Assembly: GCA_902775895.1 (NCBI GenBank)
Contig: CACYNO010000003.1
Span: 1-64,000, forward strand
Direction of reading: 5' to 3'
DNA from: an uncultured Lachnospiraceae bacterium
GTDB lineage: Bacteria > Bacillota > Clostridia > Lachnospirales > Lachnospiraceae
DNA length: 64,000 bases
A model generated the notes under the pieces. That model did no database searches. It was not told where the DNA came from and worked only from the letters and a program-made list of their open reading frames with translations. The number at the start of each line of letters is the position of its first letter. The stretch's first letter is position 1. Position numbers and translations under genes: made by a program. Below are positions 8,661-20,264 of this stretch, one piece after another.

Positions 8661-8706
8661 ACCGAATCACTTCGTGCTTCGGTTAGGGGTTTGCAAAGCA
8701 AACCCC
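8661..8706 (+). promoter_or_regulatory. Two hairpins in the nusG-rplK gap
   Basis: ACCGAA/TTCGGT (8661-8666 with 8678-8683) and the stronger GGGGTTTGC-AAA-GCAAACCCC (8686-8706). No T run follows, so it is not a standard terminator. It may be a processing or L1-binding leader for the rplK-rplA mRNA; this is inference. Confidence 0.5.
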
Positions 8707-8762
8707 AGTGGGAGATAAAACAAAAATTTTAAAATCGAAATTACCACATAGGAGGTGCCATA

Positions 8763-9188
8763 ATGGCAAAGAAAGTAGAAGGATATATTAAGTTACAGAT
8801 TCCTGCAGGTAAAGCTACACCTGCACCACCGGTAGGACCGGCTCTCGGTCAGCACGGTGTTAACATCGTTGAATTTACAAAGGCATTTAATGCTGAGACA
8901 GCTGATAAGGGCGATGTTCTTATCCCTGTTGTTATTACTGTTTACGCTGACAGATCTTTCAGCTTCATCACAAAGACACCGCCTGCGGCTGTTCTTTTAA
9001 AGAAGGCATGCAAGATCAAATCAGGTTCAGGCGAGCCTAACAAGAACAAGGTTGCTACGATCTCCAAGGCAGAGCTTCAGAAGATCGCAGAGACAAAGAT
9101 GCCTGACCTTAATGCAGCATCAATTGAAGCAGCTATGTCCATGATCGCAGGTACTGCAAGAAGCATGGGTATAACGGTAGAAGAGTAA
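8763..9188 (+). CDS. rplK: 50S ribosomal protein L11
   Basis: 141 residues. Has the N-terminal lysine/proline-rich signature ([26 protein letters not shown]) and the C-terminal rRNA-binding domain. L11 shapes the GTPase-associated centre where EF-G, EF-Tu and RelA act. Strong ribosome site GGAGGTG. Pairs with rplA as usual. Confidence 0.98.
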   Translation: MAKKVEGYIKLQIPAGKATPAPPVGPALGQHGVNIVEFTKAFNAETADKGDVLIPVVITVYADRSFSFITKTPPAAVLLKKACKIKSGSGEPNKNKVATISKAELQKIAETKMPDLNAASIEAAMSMIAGTARSMGITVEE

Positions 9189-9208
9189 TACGCGGGAGGT
9201 AACTTAAC

Positions 9209-9904
9209 ATGAAAAGAGGAAAAAAATATACAGAGGCCGCTAAGAATATTGACCGCGCAACTAACTACGAGACAGATGAAGCATGCGCATTGGTTAAGAG
9301 CAACGCTAAGGCCAATTTTGATGAGACTATAGAGGCACACATCAGAACAGGATGTGACGGAAGACAGGCTGAGCAGCAGATCAGAGGTGCCGTTGTACTT
9401 CCTAACGGAACAGGTAAAAAGGTAAGAGTTCTTGTGTTCGCAAAGGGAGCAAAGGCTGACGAGGCTACTGCAGCAGGCGCAGACTATGTAGGAGCAGAGG
9501 AGCTTATCCCGAAGATCCAGAACGAGAACTGGTTTGAGTTCGATGTTATCGTGGCAACTCCTGACATGATGGGTGTTGTGGGACGTCTCGGTAAAGAGCT
9601 TGGTCCTAAGGGTCTTATGCCAAACCCCAAGGCCGGTACAGTTACAATGGATGTAACTAAGGCTATCGAGGACATCAAGGCAGGTAAGATCGAGTACAGA
9701 CTTGATAAGGCTAACATCGTACATGTTCCTATCGGAAAGGCTTCATTTACAACAGAGCAGATCAAGGAGAACTTCGAAGCTCTTATGTCTGCAATTGTTA
9801 AGGCTAAGCCGTCTTCACTCAAGGGTCAGTATTTAAAGAGCATCACTCTTACATCCACTATGGGACCCGGAGTAAAGATCAACGCTGCAAAATATATGCA
9901 GTAA
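9209..9904 (+). CDS. rplA: 50S ribosomal protein L1
   Basis: 231 residues, the normal length. Signature region: [20 protein letters not shown]. It forms the mobile L1 stalk and in many bacteria represses its own rplK-rplA mRNA. GGGAGGT ribosome site, 20 bases after rplK. Confidence 0.98.
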   Translation: MKRGKKYTEAAKNIDRATNYETDEACALVKSNAKANFDETIEAHIRTGCDGRQAEQQIRGAVVLPNGTGKKVRVLVFAKGAKADEATAAGADYVGAEELIPKIQNENWFEFDVIVATPDMMGVVGRLGKELGPKGLMPNPKAGTVTMDVTKAIEDIKAGKIEYRLDKANIVHVPIGKASFTTEQIKENFEALMSAIVKAKPSSLKGQYLKSITLTSTMGPGVKINAAKYMQ

Positions 9905-9909
9905 GATAT

Positions 9910-9938
9910 TTGACAATATCAGTCAGATAATATACAAT
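9910..9938 (+). promoter_or_regulatory. Sigma-A promoter of rplJ-rplL
   Basis: TTGACA (9910-9915), 17 bases, TACAAT (9933-9938), immediately after rplA. Drives the L10 leader. Confidence 0.8.
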
Positions 9939-9954
9939 ACCGAAGTTGAATTTA

Positions 9955-10094
9955 ATAAGCCGAAGACAGCAGGTCCCCGACAGGGGTTAAAGACAAGCGC
10001 CCGCCCAGGTGATACTTATAGAGATTATCGCGTTTTACGCGGTAATGATCGTGTGTGTGACCCGGGCAGGACTTGTGCCCGGGTCTTTTGGTTG
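9955..10094 (+). promoter_or_regulatory. Ribosomal protein L10 leader with terminator/attenuator
   Basis: The 218-base gap before rplJ holds CCGAAGACAGCAGG (9960-9973), typical of L10 leaders, then a GC-rich hairpin with arms GACCCGGGCA/TGCCCGGGTC around ACTT, followed by TTTTGG. L10 (or L10-L12) is expected to bind the folded leader and stop its own synthesis. Confidence 0.82.
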
Positions 10095-10122
10095 AACTAA
10101 GAAAGAAAGGCAGATAAAGACT

Positions 10123-10824
10123 ATGGCTAAAGTAGAATTAAAACAGCCTATCGTTGAAGAAATAGCCGGCAATCTTGAGGGAGCTCAGGGAGTTGTTCTT
10201 TGCGAGTATCGCGGTCTCACAGTTGAGCAGGATACACAGCTTCGCAAGAACTTAAGAGAGGCAGGAGTGAAGTATAAGGTATACAAAAACACTCTTGTTA
10301 AGAGAGCTATCGAGGGAAGCGCGTTTGAGTCATTAAAAGATGACCTCACCGGTCCTACGGCTATCGCTATCAGCGATACGGACGCTACTGCTCCTGCAAG
10401 GATTCTTGCCAACTTTGCGAAAGAGGCGGAAGCACTTGTATTAAAGAGCGGTGTGGTTGAAGGCAACTACTATGATCAGGATAGTATCAAGCAGCTTGCA
10501 TCTATCCCATCAAGAGAGGAATTGCTCTCAAAGCTTCTCGGAAGCATTCAGTCACCTATCGCAAACTTCGCACGTGTTGTTGCGCAGATTGCCGAGAAGG
10601 GTGGCGGAGAGTCAGCTGAGGCTGAGGCTCCTGCTGAAGAAGCACCGGCTCCGGAAGCGGCAGCAGAGGCACCTGCAGAGGAGGCGCCTGCATCTGAAGC
10701 ACCGGCAGAAGAGGCTCCTGCAGCTGAGGCAGCAGAAGCACCTGCTGAGGAAGCGCCGGCAGAGGCACCTGCAGAAGAGGCTCCCGCAGAGGAATCTCCT
10801 GCAGAAGAAAAGACAGAAGAATAA
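10123..10824 (+). CDS. rplJ: 50S ribosomal protein L10 with a long acidic, Ala/Pro/Glu-rich tail
   Basis: 233 residues, against about 165-175 for typical L10. Residues 1-165 are a normal L10 (N-terminal rRNA-binding part, YRGLTVEQDTQLRKNLREAG; C-terminal L12-binding helix, SPIANFARVVAQIAEKG). The last 68 residues are low-complexity repeats of the EEAPAPEA/EAPAEEAP type ending in EEKTEE. L10 anchors the L7/L12 dimers at the ribosomal stalk. The tail looks like an intrinsically disordered extension in addition to the L12-binding helix. Translation is controlled by the leader upstream. Confidence 0.95.
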   Translation: MAKVELKQPIVEEIAGNLEGAQGVVLCEYRGLTVEQDTQLRKNLREAGVKYKVYKNTLVKRAIEGSAFESLKDDLTGPTAIAISDTDATAPARILANFAKEAEALVLKSGVVEGNYYDQDSIKQLASIPSREELLSKLLGSIQSPIANFARVVAQIAEKGGGESAEAEAPAEEAPAPEAAAEAPAEEAPASEAPAEEAPAAEAAEAPAEEAPAEAPAEEAPAEESPAEEKTEE

Positions 10825-10861
10825 TTTGATCTATATACAGTTTTAAAGAAGGAGAATTATC

Positions 10862-11230
10862 ATGACTAAAGAAGAGATCATCGAGGCAATAAAAGGTTTA
10901 TCAGTTATCGAGCTTAATGAGCTTGTAAAGGCTTGTGAGGAAGAGTTCGGAGTATCAGCTGCAGCAGGCGTTGTTGTTGCAGGAGCAGCAGGCGGAGACG
11001 CAGCAGGCGGAGCTGAGAAGGATTCATACGACGTTGAGCTTACTGCAGCAGGAGATGCTAAGGTTAAGGTTATCAAAGTTGTTCGTGAGGTTACAGGTCT
11101 CGGACTTAAGGAAGCTAAGGATCTTGTTGACGGAGCACCTAAGATGGTTAAGGAAGGCGCTTCCAAGGAAGAGGCTGATGAGATCAAGGCTAAGATCGAA
11201 GAGGCTGGCGGTACAGTTACTCTTAAGTAA
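10862..11230 (+). CDS. rplL: 50S ribosomal protein L7/L12
   Basis: 122 residues, normal length: N-terminal dimerisation domain ([29 protein letters not shown]), Ala/Gly-rich hinge, and C-terminal factor-binding domain ([23 protein letters not shown]). It recruits the translational GTPases. AAGGAG ribosome site; followed by a terminator. Confidence 0.98.
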   Translation: MTKEEIIEAIKGLSVIELNELVKACEEEFGVSAAAGVVVAGAAGGDAAGGAEKDSYDVELTAAGDAKVKVIKVVREVTGLGLKEAKDLVDGAPKMVKEGASKEEADEIKAKIEEAGGTVTLK

Positions 11231-11261
11231 TCTTTCCGGATCGTTTCCAAAAGATATAAAT

Positions 11262-11288
11262 GGCTTCGGCTTGTCCGGAGCCTTTTTA
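11262..11288 (+). terminator. Terminator after rplL
   Basis: GGCTTCGG/CCGGAGCC stem with one G-U pair, TTTTTAT follows. Confidence 0.8.
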
Positions 11289-11306
11289 TATTATTAAACA
11301 TGGATG

Positions 11307-11335
11307 TTGACAACGTTGAAAGCATATGATACTAT
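11307..11335 (+). promoter_or_regulatory. Sigma-A promoter of rpoB-rpoC
   Basis: TTGACA (11307-11312), 17 bases, TACTAT (11330-11335). About 100 bases of leader follow before rpoB. Confidence 0.7.
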
Positions 11336-11379
11336 GGAAAATGCGCTTTTATGCGATTTTAGTATTAGTATCATATGCT
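11321..11379. repeat. 14-bp perfect inverted repeat across the rpoB promoter and leader
   Basis: AGCATATGATACTA (11321-11334) pairs with TAGTATCATATGCT (11366-11379). The left arm contains most of the -10, so RNA starting there would not contain both arms. It is therefore more likely a protein-binding dyad or DNA structure than an attenuator, unless an upstream promoter is used. A weaker nested repeat (AAATGCG with CGCATTT) overlaps it. Confidence 0.6.
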
Positions 11380-11440
11380 TTGTCGCATTTAAGAAGAATC
11401 TATTTGTTTATCAGTGTAAATTCAAGGGGTGAAAACATTT

Positions 11441-14400
11441 ATGGAGAAAAACAGGATCCGTCCGAAGAATTTTGGAAGCGCCATACGTATGAGCTTTTCC
11501 AGACAAAAAGAAGTTCTTGAGATGCCTAATCTTATAGGGGTGCAGAAGGATTCATACAATTGGTTCCTTACTGACGGTCTTAAAGAGGTTTTTTCAGACA
11601 TCTCGCCGATTGACGATCGTGATAATAAGCTCAGTCTTGAGTTTGTTGATTTTGAGTTGTGCAGGGAAGACACAAAGTATTCTATAGAAGAATGTAAGGC
11701 AAGAGATGCTACATATGCAGCGCCTCTTAAAGTCATTGTGCGTCTTTTTAATAAGGAGACGGGCGATATAAGCGAGCATGAGATCTTTATGGGAGACCTT
11801 CCGCTTATGACAGACACCGGTACCTTCGTTATAAACGGTGCCGAGAGAGTAATAGTCAGCCAGTTGGTCCGTTCTCCCGGGATTTATTATGATATTCAAA
11901 AAGATAAATACGGAAAGATAAATCTCTACAATTGCCAGGTGATCCCCAACAGAGGTGCCTGGATCGAGTACGAGACTGATGCCAACAATATTTTTTATGT
12001 AAAGGTTGACAGGAATAAAAAGGTTCCCGTGACCGTTCTTTTGCGTGCTTTCGGTGCAGCAGACGAGACGGCGGAAAGACCATGGGGAACCAATCAGGAT
12101 ATTATAGATGCGTTTGGTGAAGAGCCAAAGCTTCTTGCTACCATGGAAAAAGATCCTTCCACATGTTATGAGGAAGGTATCCTTGAACTTTACAAGAAGT
12201 TAAGACCCGGCGAGCCTCTTGTTGTGGAGAATGCCAAAAGTCTTATCTACAGCATGTTCTTTGACCCCAGAAGATATGATCTTGCCCATGTTGGAAGATA
12301 TAAGTTTACAAAGAAGTTATCTTTCAGAAACAGGATAGCAGGACTTACCCTTGCTGAGGATGTAAAGGATATTGAAGGGAACGTGATCGCAAAAGCCGGA
12401 GATGTCCTTACCCAGGATATGGCTGACAATATCCAGGATGCGGCAGTTCCTGCAGTATTTGTGGAAGTCGATGTTAAGAAGCCTGACGGGATCACGGAAA
12501 AAAGATCCGTGAAAGTTCTTTCCAATATGATGGTAAACATCGACAACTGGGTAAGCCTCAAGGATAAGGAAAAAGAAGAGATCGGTATCACCGAGAGAGT
12601 TTATTTCCCTGAATTAAAGAAGATCCTTGCGGAAAACAACAGCCAGGCGGATATTAAGACTGCATTGAAGAAAAGGATCGACAAGCTTATCCCCAAGCAT
12701 ATAACGGTTGAGGATATATTTGCATCCGTAAACTACAACATGCACCTTGAATACAACATAGGAAATAAAGACGACATCGACCATTTGGGAAACCGTCGTA
12801 TCAGAGCTGTGGGAGAGCTTCTCCAGAACCAGTTCAGGATCGGTGTATCAAGGATGGAAAGAGTTGTAAAGGAGAGGATGGCAAGCCAGGATATAAACAC
12901 CATCACTCCCCAGGGGCTTATCAACATCAAGCCGGTTACCGCTGCCATAAAAGAGTTCTTCGGAAGCTCACAGCTTTCCCAGTTCATGGATCAGAATAAC
13001 CCCCTTGGTGAGCTTACCCACAAGAGACGTCTTTCGGCTCTTGGTCCCGGTGGACTTTCAAGAGACCGTGCCGGATTTGAGGTTCGAGATGTACACTATA
13101 CCCACTACGGAAGAATGTGTCCTATTGAGACACCTGAAGGACCAAACATCGGTCTTATCAACTCCCTTGCATCATATGCCCGTATTAACAGATACGGTTT
13201 TGTTGAGGCGCCTTACAGAGTTGTTGATAAGAGCGATCCGGAGAATCCCAGAGTTACGGATGAGGTAAGATACTTCACCGCTGACGAAGAGGATGATTAC
13301 CATATCGCCCAGGCGAACGCGCCTATTGATGAGAAGGGTTATTTCATCAAGAACACGGTTGCCGGAAGATATAAGGATGAGACGGCTTCATTTGATAAAA
13401 AGTATATAGATCTTATGGACGTGTCTCCTAAGATGGTATTTTCAGTTGCTACGTCCATGATCCCATTCCTTCAGAACGATGATGCCAACCGTGCCCTTAT
13501 GGGATCAAACATGCAGCGCCAGGCTGTGCCGCTCCTTACGACCGAAGCACCTGTTATCGGTACGGGTATCGAGCATAAAGCGGCCATTGACTCAGGTGTT
13601 TGCGTAGTCGCAGAGGCTGACGGAGAGGTTATCAGCTCACAGTCAGATCTTATTAAGGTTAAGGAAAAGGACGGAAATGTCCGCGAATATAAGGTTGCCA
13701 AATTTACAAGAAGTAACCAGAGCAACTGCTATAACCAGAGACCTATCGTTGTAAAGGGAGACAAGATCAAAAAAGGCGATGTTATCGCCGACGGTCCGTC
13801 TACCGACAACGGAGAGATAGCATTAGGAAAGAATCCTCTTATCGGATTCATGACATGGGAAGGTTACAACTATGAGGATGCGGTACTTCTCAGTGAGAGA
13901 CTGGTAAAAGATGATGTTTATACTTCGGTTCATATCGAAGAGTACCTTATCGAGGCAAGAGATACCAAACTGGGACCCGAAGAGATCACAAACGATATCC
14001 CGACGGTAGGAAAAGAGACATTAAAGGATCTGGACAAAGACGGTATCATCCGTATCGGAGCAGAGGTCCGTGCCGGTGATATCCTCGTAGGAAAGGTTAC
14101 TCCAAAGGGAGAGACAGAGCTTACTGCAGAAGAGAGACTCCTTCGTGCCATCCTCGGTCAGAAGGCGAGAGAAGTCCGTGATACATCTCTCAGACTTCCT
14201 CACGGTGCTTACGGTATTGTCGTTGGTGTTAAGCAGTTTACAAGAGATGACGGAGACGATCTTGCACCGGGCGTTAACAAATCAGTACGTATCTATATTG
14301 CCCAGAAGCGTAAGATCTCCGTAGGTGATAAGATGGCGGGACGCCACGGAAATAAGGGTGTCGTTTCAAGGATCTTACCTGTTGAGGATATGCCGTTCCT

Positions 14401-15352
14401 TCCAAACGGAAGACCTCTTGATATCGTGTTGAACCCTCTTGGCGTGCCTTCACGAATGAATATCGGTCAGGTACTTGAGATACACTTATCCCTTGCCGCA
14501 CAGGTTTTAGGATTTAATATTTCCACACCCGTATTTGACGGCGCGGACGAGAATGATATCCAGGATATCCTTGACCTTGCAAATGATTATGCAAACCTTG
14601 AGTGGGACGCATTTGAAAAGAAACGCAAGAACGAGCTTGATCCGGACGTATTTGCGTTCCTTGAGAAGAACAAGGAAAGAAGAAATGAGTGGAAGGGCGT
14701 ACCAATCTCCCGTGATGGTAAAGTAAGACTTCGCGACGGCCGTACAGGTGAGTACTTCGACAATCCGGTTACCATCGGATTCATGCATTACCTCAAACTT
14801 CATCATCTTGTTGATGATAAGATCCACGCACGTTCCACCGGACCGTATTCTCTCGTTACACAGCAGCCTCTTGGTGGTAAAGCCCAGTTCGGAGGACAGC
14901 GTTTCGGAGAGATGGAGGTTTGGGCTCTGGAGGCTTACGGTGCTGCGTACACACTGCAGGAGATCCTTACCGTTAAGTCTGACGACGTGGTAGGACGAGT
15001 TAAGACATACGAGGCTATCATCAAGGGAGAGAACATCCCCGAGCCGGGAATACCGGAGTCTTTCAAGGTGCTCCTGAAAGAACTTCAGTCTCTTGCGCTT
15101 GATGTGCGCCTCCTTGATGAAAATGATAACGAGGTAGAGCTTCTTGATAACTCAGAGTACGAGGTTACCGACTTTAAGCAGGCTCTTGAAGACGGAGGAT
15201 ACAAGAGAAGCGATCGCGAGATAGAAGACGAATATCGCAGGAACAACATGTCCGTAGGTGTCATGAATGAAGAAGGCGGCGTAGATGAGGATATGCCCGG
15301 ACTTCAGGAAGAAAATTTTGATGACTATGATGACGGAAACTCTGAAGACTGA
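11441..15352 (+). CDS. rpoB: DNA-directed RNA polymerase subunit beta
   Basis: About 1303 residues. All hallmark regions are present: [15 protein letters not shown]; the rifampicin region [32 protein letters not shown] with wild-type residues; and [15 protein letters not shown] in the active-site module. ATG 11441 is preferred over the in-frame GTG at 11429, because AAGGGGTG sits ten bases before it. An acidic tail ([12 protein letters not shown]) ends the protein. rpoC follows after eight bases. Confidence 0.98.
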   Translation: MEKNRIRPKNFGSAIRMSFSRQKEVLEMPNLIGVQKDSYNWFLTDGLKEVFSDISPIDDRDNKLSLEFVDFELCREDTKYSIEECKARDATYAAPLKVIVRLFNKETGDISEHEIFMGDLPLMTDTGTFVINGAERVIVSQLVRSPGIYYDIQKDKYGKINLYNCQVIPNRGAWIEYETDANNIFYVKVDRNKKVPVTVLLRAFGAADETAERPWGTNQDIIDAFGEEPKLLATMEKDPSTCYEEGILELYKKLRPGEPLVVENAKSLIYSMFFDPRRYDLAHVGRYKFTKKLSFRNRIAGLTLAEDVKDIEGNVIAKAGDVLTQDMADNIQDAAVPAVFVEVDVKKPDGITEKRSVKVLSNMMVNIDNWVSLKDKEKEEIGITERVYFPELKKILAENNSQADIKTALKKRIDKLIPKHITVEDIFASVNYNMHLEYNIGNKDDIDHLGNRRIRAVGELLQNQFRIGVSRMERVVKERMASQDINTITPQGLINIKPVTAAIKEFFGSSQLSQFMDQNNPLGELTHKRRLSALGPGGLSRDRAGFEVRDVHYTHYGRMCPIETPEGPNIGLINSLASYARINRYGFVEAPYRVVDKSDPENPRVTDEVRYFTADEEDDYHIAQANAPIDEKGYFIKNTVAGRYKDETASFDKKYIDLMDVSPKMVFSVATSMIPFLQNDDANRALMGSNMQRQAVPLLTTEAPVIGTGIEHKAAIDSGVCVVAEADGEVISSQSDLIKVKEKDGNVREYKVAKFTRSNQSNCYNQRPIVVKGDKIKKGDVIADGPSTDNGEIALGKNPLIGFMTWEGYNYEDAVLLSERLVKDDVYTSVHIEEYLIEARDTKLGPEEITNDIPTVGKETLKDLDKDGIIRIGAEVRAGDILVGKVTPKGETELTAEERLLRAILGQKAREVRDTSLRLPHGAYGIVVGVKQFTRDDGDDLAPGVNKSVRIYIAQKRKISVGDKMAGRHGNKGVVSRILPVEDMPFLPNGRPLDIVLNPLGVPSRMNIGQVLEIHLSLAAQVLGFNISTPVFDGADENDIQDILDLANDYANLEWDAFEKKRKNELDPDVFAFLEKNKERRNEWKGVPISRDGKVRLRDGRTGEYFDNPVTIGFMHYLKLHHLVDDKIHARSTGPYSLVTQQPLGGKAQFGGQRFGEMEVWALEAYGAAYTLQEILTVKSDDVVGRVKTYEAIIKGENIPEPGIPESFKVLLKELQSLALDVRLLDENDNEVELLDNSEYEVTDFKQALEDGGYKRSDREIEDEYRRNNMSVGVMNEEGGVDEDMPGLQEENFDDYDDGNSED

Positions 15353-15378
15353 TCAGTTTTATGGAGGAAGCTGTAATA

Positions 15379-18300
15379 ATGACAGAAAATATAAAGACAG
15401 AATCAAAAAGAAATAAAGGCGTGAAATTTGAAAAGATTCAGATCAAGCTCGCTTCTCCCAAAAGCATCCGTGACTGGTCATACGGTGAGGTGACAAAGCC
15501 CGAGACCATCAATTATCGTACTTTGAAGCCGGAAAATGACGGATTGTTCTGTGAGAAGATCTTCGGACCCAGCAAGGACTGGGAGTGCCACTGCGGAAAG
15601 TACAAGAAGATAAAGGATAAAGGTATCATCTGTGACAAGTGCGGCGTTGAGGTTACAAAAAAGGCCGTAAGACGTGACCGTATGGGTCATATCGCTCTTG
15701 CAGCGCCTGTTTCCCACATCTGGTACTTCAAAGGCATCCCCAGCCGTATGGACCTTATCCTTGAGATAGGACCCAAGAACCTTGAAAAGGTCATCTACTT
15801 TTCTTCATACATAGTTCTTGATCCGGGTGACACGGAGATACCTTACAAGAAAGTCCTTTCAGAGACGGAATACCGTGAGTATTATGAGACTTACGGCAAT
15901 GCTTTCCGCGTAGGTATGGGAGCGGAGGCTATATATGAGCTTCTCAAGGCGGTTGACCTTGAAAAAGAGGTTAAGAGCTTAAGAGAAGAGCTTGAGACAG
16001 CCACCGCACAGAAGGCTTCAAGGATCATAAAGCGTATCGAGGTAATGGAGGCATTTATAAATGCAGGGACCAATCCGGAGTGGATGATACTTACAGAGAT
16101 CCCTGTTATACCTCCCGAACTTCGTCCCATGGTCCAGCTGGACGGCGGAAGGTTTGCCACATCTGATCTGAACGATCTTTACAGAAGGATAATAAACCGC
16201 AACAACAGACTTGCACGTCTTATCGAGATCAACTCTCCCGAGATCATTGTAAGAAACGAAAAGAGAATGCTTCAGGAAGCTGTTGATGCACTTATCGACA
16301 ACGGAAGAAGAACGGGAAGACCTGTTATGGGCGCCGGAAACCGTGCCCTTAAGTCACTTTCCGATATGCTTAAAGGAAAGCAGGGACGTTTCAGACAGAA
16401 CCTCCTTGGTAAGCGAGTTGACTATTCGGGACGTTCCGTTATCGTTGTGGGACCTGAGCTTAAGATATACCAGTGCGGTCTTCCGAAAGAGATGGCTATC
16501 GAACTCTTCAAGCCTTTCGTTATGAGGGAACTCGTAAGACGCGGTATTTCCGATAACATCAAGAAGGCTAAAAAGAGCGTTGAGAGACTTGAGAATGAAG
16601 TTTGGGACGTACTCGACGACGTTATAAAAGAGCATCCCGTTATGCTCAACCGTGCGCCTACGCTCCACAGACTGGGTATCCAGGCTTTCGAGCCTATCCT
16701 TGTAGAGGGTAAAGCCATAAAGCTTCATCCCTTGGTTTGTACGGCCTTTAACGCCGACTTCGACGGCGACCAGATGGCTATACATCTTCCTCTTTCGGTG
16801 GAAGCCCAGGCTGAGTGCCGTTTTATGCTCCTTTCACCTAACAACCTTCTTAAACCTTCAGACGGAGGTCCCGTGGCCGTTCCTTCACAGGATATGGTCC
16901 TCGGTATCTACTATCTGACACAGGAAAGGCCGGGAGCTACAGGTGAAGGCAAGTGCTTCAAGGATATTGACGAAGCCATCATGGCATATGAGAACGGCAT
17001 CATCACTCTTCATTCAAAGATAAGGGTAAGATATTCAAAGACTGATGCAGAGGGAAAAAAAAGATACGGAAACGTAGAGTCCACACTGGGAAGATGTCTC
17101 TTTAACGAGATCCTTCCCCAGGACTTAGGTTACGTTGACAGAAGCCTTCCTGAAAATGAGTTTGCGCTCGAGGTGGATTTCCATGTAGGAAAGAAGCAGC
17201 TTAAGGATATCCTCCAGCACGTTATTGATAAGCATGGTACGACTATGACTGCTGAAGTGCTTGATGACATCAAGTCAGTGGGATACAAATATTCCACAAA
17301 GGCGGCCATGACCGTTTCCATTTCAGAAATGACCGTGCCTTCTGTTAAGCAGGAGCTTATCTCCAAAGCGGAGGAGCTGGTTGAAGATATCAACAACAAG
17401 TACGAGCGTGGTCGCGTGACATCGGAAGAGCGTCACAAATCCGTTATAAAAGTTTGGCAGGAGACTGATGACAAACTTAAGGATGCGCTTCTTGCGGGAC
17501 TTGATAAGTACAACAACATCTTCATGATGGCTGACTCAGGTGCCCGAGGCTCTAACCAGCAGATCAAGCAGCTGGCCGGTATGCGTGGTCTTATGGCTAA
17601 TACATCCGGTGAAACTATCGAGCTTCCTATCAAGTCTAACTTCCGTGAAGGTCTTGACGTTCTGGAGTACTTTATCTCCGCCCACGGTGCCCGTAAAGGT
17701 CTTTCCGATACGGCTCTTCGTACAGCGGACTCAGGTTACCTGACAAGACGTCTCGTAGACGTTGCCCAGGATCTTATGATCCGCGACAATGACTGCTGTG
17801 AGAATGCCAAGACTATCTCCGGAATGTACGTTACCGAATTCGTAAACGATAAGGTTACGGATGACAAAGATGCCAAGGCAGATGTACTTGAGTCATTAAA
17901 AGAGCGTATCACGGGAAGATTTGCCGCAGAGGATATCGTGGATGATAATGGCAATGTGATCGTTGCATCAAACAGCCTTATCACATCCGAAAGTGCAGGA
18001 AAGGTTGAAAAGGCGGGCATTGAGAAGGTAAAGATCAGGACTATCCTTACATGCCGCTCACACAGCGGAGTCTGCGCCAAGTGTTACGGTGCCAACATGG
18101 CTACCGGAAAGACGGTTCAGGTAGGTGAGGCTGTAGGTACTATCGCCGCACAGTCCATCGGTGAGCCGGGTACACAGCTTACCATGCGTACCTTCCATAC
18201 CGGTGGTGTTGCGGGAGATAACATCACACAGGGTCTTCCGAGAGTAGAAGAGCTCTTTGAGGCAAGAAAGCCTAAGAGACTTGCGGTACTTGCAGAGTTT

Positions 18301-19071
18301 GGCGGAAGAGTAAGCTTTAACATGTCCGAGAAAAAGACCGATATCGTTATCACTGACGATGAGGGCAATTCAAAGTCCTATCCCGTATCAAGAGATACCC
18401 ACGTTAAGGTGGAAGAGGGACAGGTAGTGGAAAAAGGTGAGGAGATCACCGAAGGTTCCGAGAATCCCCACGATATCGTAAAGATCCTCGGAGTTAGAGC
18501 CGTTCAGGACTATATGCTCCGTGAGGTTCAGAAGGTTTACCGTATCCAGGGTGTTGAGATCAACGATAAGCATATCGAGCTTATCGTGCGTCAGATGCTC
18601 AGGAAGATAATCGTTGAAGAGGCGGGAGACTCCAACTTCCTTCCGGGTTCACAGGTTGATACCATCGACTTTGAAGAGGTAAACGAGAAGCTTGTGGAGG
18701 AAGGAAAGACTCCGGCAAAGGGAGAAGCCATTATTTTGGGAATCACAAAGGCTTCCCTTGCGACTAACTCATTCCTTTCCGCAGCATCCTTCCAGGAGAC
18801 TACCAAGGTCCTTACGGATGCGGCTATCTACGGGAAAGTCGATCCTCTCGTGGGCCTTAAGGAAAACGTTATCATCGGAAAGCTCATTCCTGCGGGAACG
18901 GGTATGAGAAGATACCAGAACGTTACCATAGACACAAAAATCGACTATGAGAAGATCATTGATGAGGAATTAAAAGAGTCCGAGGCACAGGCAGAAGAAG
19001 TTCAGGATCAGGACGAGACAGGTGAGGCTGTAGCCGAGGTTGCAGGCGCATCTGAGCAGACCGAGGAATAA
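15379..19071 (+). CDS. rpoC: DNA-directed RNA polymerase subunit beta'
   Basis: About 1230 residues. N-terminal zinc-binding site (CHCG...CDKCG), the Mg-binding catalytic loop [10 protein letters not shown], and the trigger-loop region ([16 protein letters not shown]) are all visible. The second zinc site is [16 protein letters not shown] 15379 is chosen because GGAGG at 15363-15367 is its ribosome site; an ATG at 15361 would include that site in the coding region. The C-terminus has an acidic, Glu/Ala-rich extension (about 40 residues). Confidence 0.98.
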   Translation: MTENIKTESKRNKGVKFEKIQIKLASPKSIRDWSYGEVTKPETINYRTLKPENDGLFCEKIFGPSKDWECHCGKYKKIKDKGIICDKCGVEVTKKAVRRDRMGHIALAAPVSHIWYFKGIPSRMDLILEIGPKNLEKVIYFSSYIVLDPGDTEIPYKKVLSETEYREYYETYGNAFRVGMGAEAIYELLKAVDLEKEVKSLREELETATAQKASRIIKRIEVMEAFINAGTNPEWMILTEIPVIPPELRPMVQLDGGRFATSDLNDLYRRIINRNNRLARLIEINSPEIIVRNEKRMLQEAVDALIDNGRRTGRPVMGAGNRALKSLSDMLKGKQGRFRQNLLGKRVDYSGRSVIVVGPELKIYQCGLPKEMAIELFKPFVMRELVRRGISDNIKKAKKSVERLENEVWDVLDDVIKEHPVMLNRAPTLHRLGIQAFEPILVEGKAIKLHPLVCTAFNADFDGDQMAIHLPLSVEAQAECRFMLLSPNNLLKPSDGGPVAVPSQDMVLGIYYLTQERPGATGEGKCFKDIDEAIMAYENGIITLHSKIRVRYSKTDAEGKKRYGNVESTLGRCLFNEILPQDLGYVDRSLPENEFALEVDFHVGKKQLKDILQHVIDKHGTTMTAEVLDDIKSVGYKYSTKAAMTVSISEMTVPSVKQELISKAEELVEDINNKYERGRVTSEERHKSVIKVWQETDDKLKDALLAGLDKYNNIFMMADSGARGSNQQIKQLAGMRGLMANTSGETIELPIKSNFREGLDVLEYFISAHGARKGLSDTALRTADSGYLTRRLVDVAQDLMIRDNDCCENAKTISGMYVTEFVNDKVTDDKDAKADVLESLKERITGRFAAEDIVDDNGNVIVASNSLITSESAGKVEKAGIEKVKIRTILTCRSHSGVCAKCYGANMATGKTVQVGEAVGTIAAQSIGEPGTQLTMRTFHTGGVAGDNITQGLPRVEELFEARKPKRLAVLAEFGGRVSFNMSEKKTDIVITDDEGNSKSYPVSRDTHVKVEEGQVVEKGEEITEGSENPHDIVKILGVRAVQDYMLREVQKVYRIQGVEINDKHIELIVRQMLRKIIVEEAGDSNFLPGSQVDTIDFEEVNEKLVEEGKTPAKGEAIILGITKASLATNSFLSAASFQETTKVLTDAAIYGKVDPLVGLKENVIIGKLIPAGTGMRRYQNVTIDTKIDYEKIIDEELKESEAQAEEVQDQDETGEAVAEVAGASEQTEE

Positions 19072-19081
19072 CAGATTTTGC

Positions 19082-19110
19082 TTGACACGGACATCTGATA
19101 TAAGTATAAT
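19082..19110 (+). promoter_or_regulatory. Consensus sigma-A promoter before the rpsL operon
   Basis: TTGACA (19082-19087), 17 bases, TATAAT (19105-19110): both hexamers perfect. The hairpin at 19114-19140 begins at the predicted transcription start, so transcripts from here meet a terminator-like structure at once. Confidence 0.85.
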
Positions 19111-19113
19111 ACT

Positions 19114-19145
19114 TCAGGCGCTTTAATTTTAAGCGCCTGATTTTT
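19114..19145 (+). terminator. Terminator of rpoC, or attenuator of rpsL
   Basis: Perfect 10-bp stem TCAGGCGCTT/AAGCGCCTGA with a 7-base loop followed by TTTTTATT. It ends rpoBC transcripts. It also lies within the first 30 bases of RNA from the consensus promoter just upstream. Confidence 0.85.
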
Positions 19146-19193
19146 ATTGTAAAAAAGCAACCGTGAATCTAATTTCGGGGAGGTGAAAAAGGA

Positions 19194-19619
19194 ATGCCTA
19201 CATTTAACCAGTTAGTTAAGCAGGGAAGAAAGTCAGCTGTAAAGAAGTCTACTTCACCGGCTCTTCAGAAGAGTTTTAACTCTCTCAAGAAAAAGGCCGT
19301 TGACGTACCGTCTCCGCAGAAGAGAGGCGTATGTACAGCCGTTAAGACTGCTACACCTAAAAAGCCTAACTCAGCTTTGAGAAAGATCGCCAGAGTGCGT
19401 CTTTCAAACGGTATCGAGGTTACATCTTATATTCCCGGTGAAGGTCACAATCTTCAGGAGCACTCTGTTGTACTTATCAGAGGCGGAAGAGTAAAGGACC
19501 TTCCGGGTACAAGATACCACATCATCCGTGGAACTCTTGATACAGCCGGCGTTGCAGACAGAAAGCAGGCTCGTTCCAAGTACGGAGCTAAGAGACCTAA
19601 AGCTGCAAACAACGGATAA
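19194..19619 (+). CDS. rpsL: 30S ribosomal protein S12
   Basis: 141 residues. Contains [17 protein letters not shown] and [12 protein letters not shown] with the lysines found in streptomycin-sensitive S12. It guards decoding accuracy at the A site. GGGGAGGTG ribosome site. First gene of the str operon (rpsL-rpsG-fusA-tuf). Confidence 0.98.
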   Translation: MPTFNQLVKQGRKSAVKKSTSPALQKSFNSLKKKAVDVPSPQKRGVCTAVKTATPKKPNSALRKIARVRLSNGIEVTSYIPGEGHNLQEHSVVLIRGGRVKDLPGTRYHIIRGTLDTAGVADRKQARSKYGAKRPKAANNG

Positions 19620-19769
19620 TTTTAAGACTAATCAGATATTTAATACTAACGAACCGAAATCAGGTTTATCAGTGGTTGCTTGATATAAAGACCTTTTTTC
19701 GGGCACGCAGCACATTAAGTATTTGTGAGTACCTATGAATTAATTACTATGTTAAGGAGGGAAGAACCC

Positions 19770-20240
19770 GTGCCACGTAAAGGACATACACCTAAAAGAG
19801 ATGTATTGGCGGATCCGATCTATAAGAATAAGGTCGTTACAAAGCTGATCAACAACATAATGCTCGACGGTAAGAAGGGCATTGCAAGGAAGATTGTCTA
19901 CGGAGCATTTGATAAGGTTGCCGAAAGAAGCGGTAAGCCGGCTCTCGAGGTTTTTGAAGAGGCTATGGAAAATATCATGCCTACTCTCGAGGTTAAGGCA
20001 AGACGTGTCGGCGGTGCTACATATCAGGTTCCGATAGAAGTTAAGCCGGACAGAAGACAGGCATTAGCCTTAAGATGGCTTACGAACTTTTCACGTTCCA
20101 GAGGCGAGAAGACCATGGACGAGCGTCTTGCAGGAGAGATCCTGGATGCGTCCAACAATACCGGTGCCTCTGTAAAGAAAAAAGAAGAGATGCACAAGAT
20201 GGCAGAGGCAAACAAGGCGTTTGCACATTACAGATTCTAA
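19770..20240 (+). CDS. rpsG: 30S ribosomal protein S7
   Basis: 156 residues beginning [16 protein letters not shown], the standard S7 N-terminus and length. The GTG at 19770 follows AAGGAGGG; reading further upstream would add 15 residues unlike any S7. It nucleates assembly of the 30S head. The 150-base gap after rpsL has no obvious promoter or gene. Confidence 0.97.
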   Translation: MPRKGHTPKRDVLADPIYKNKVVTKLINNIMLDGKKGIARKIVYGAFDKVAERSGKPALEVFEEAMENIMPTLEVKARRVGGATYQVPIEVKPDRRQALALRWLTNFSRSRGEKTMDERLAGEILDASNNTGASVKKKEEMHKMAEANKAFAHYRF

Positions 20241-20264
20241 TAATGAAAATAGGAGGAAAAACCG

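Noticed and set aside
9905..10122. A tRNA or small gene in the rplA-rplJ gap
   Set aside because: The structure fits the L10 leader; no cloverleaf or coding frame is present.
11429..11440. Earlier GTG start for rpoB
   Set aside because: The GTG is part of the AAGGGGTG ribosome site that serves the ATG at 11441.
19725..19769. N-terminal extension of rpsG
   Set aside because: The extra residues do not look like S7 and include the ribosome site; GTG 19770 gives the standard MPRKG start.
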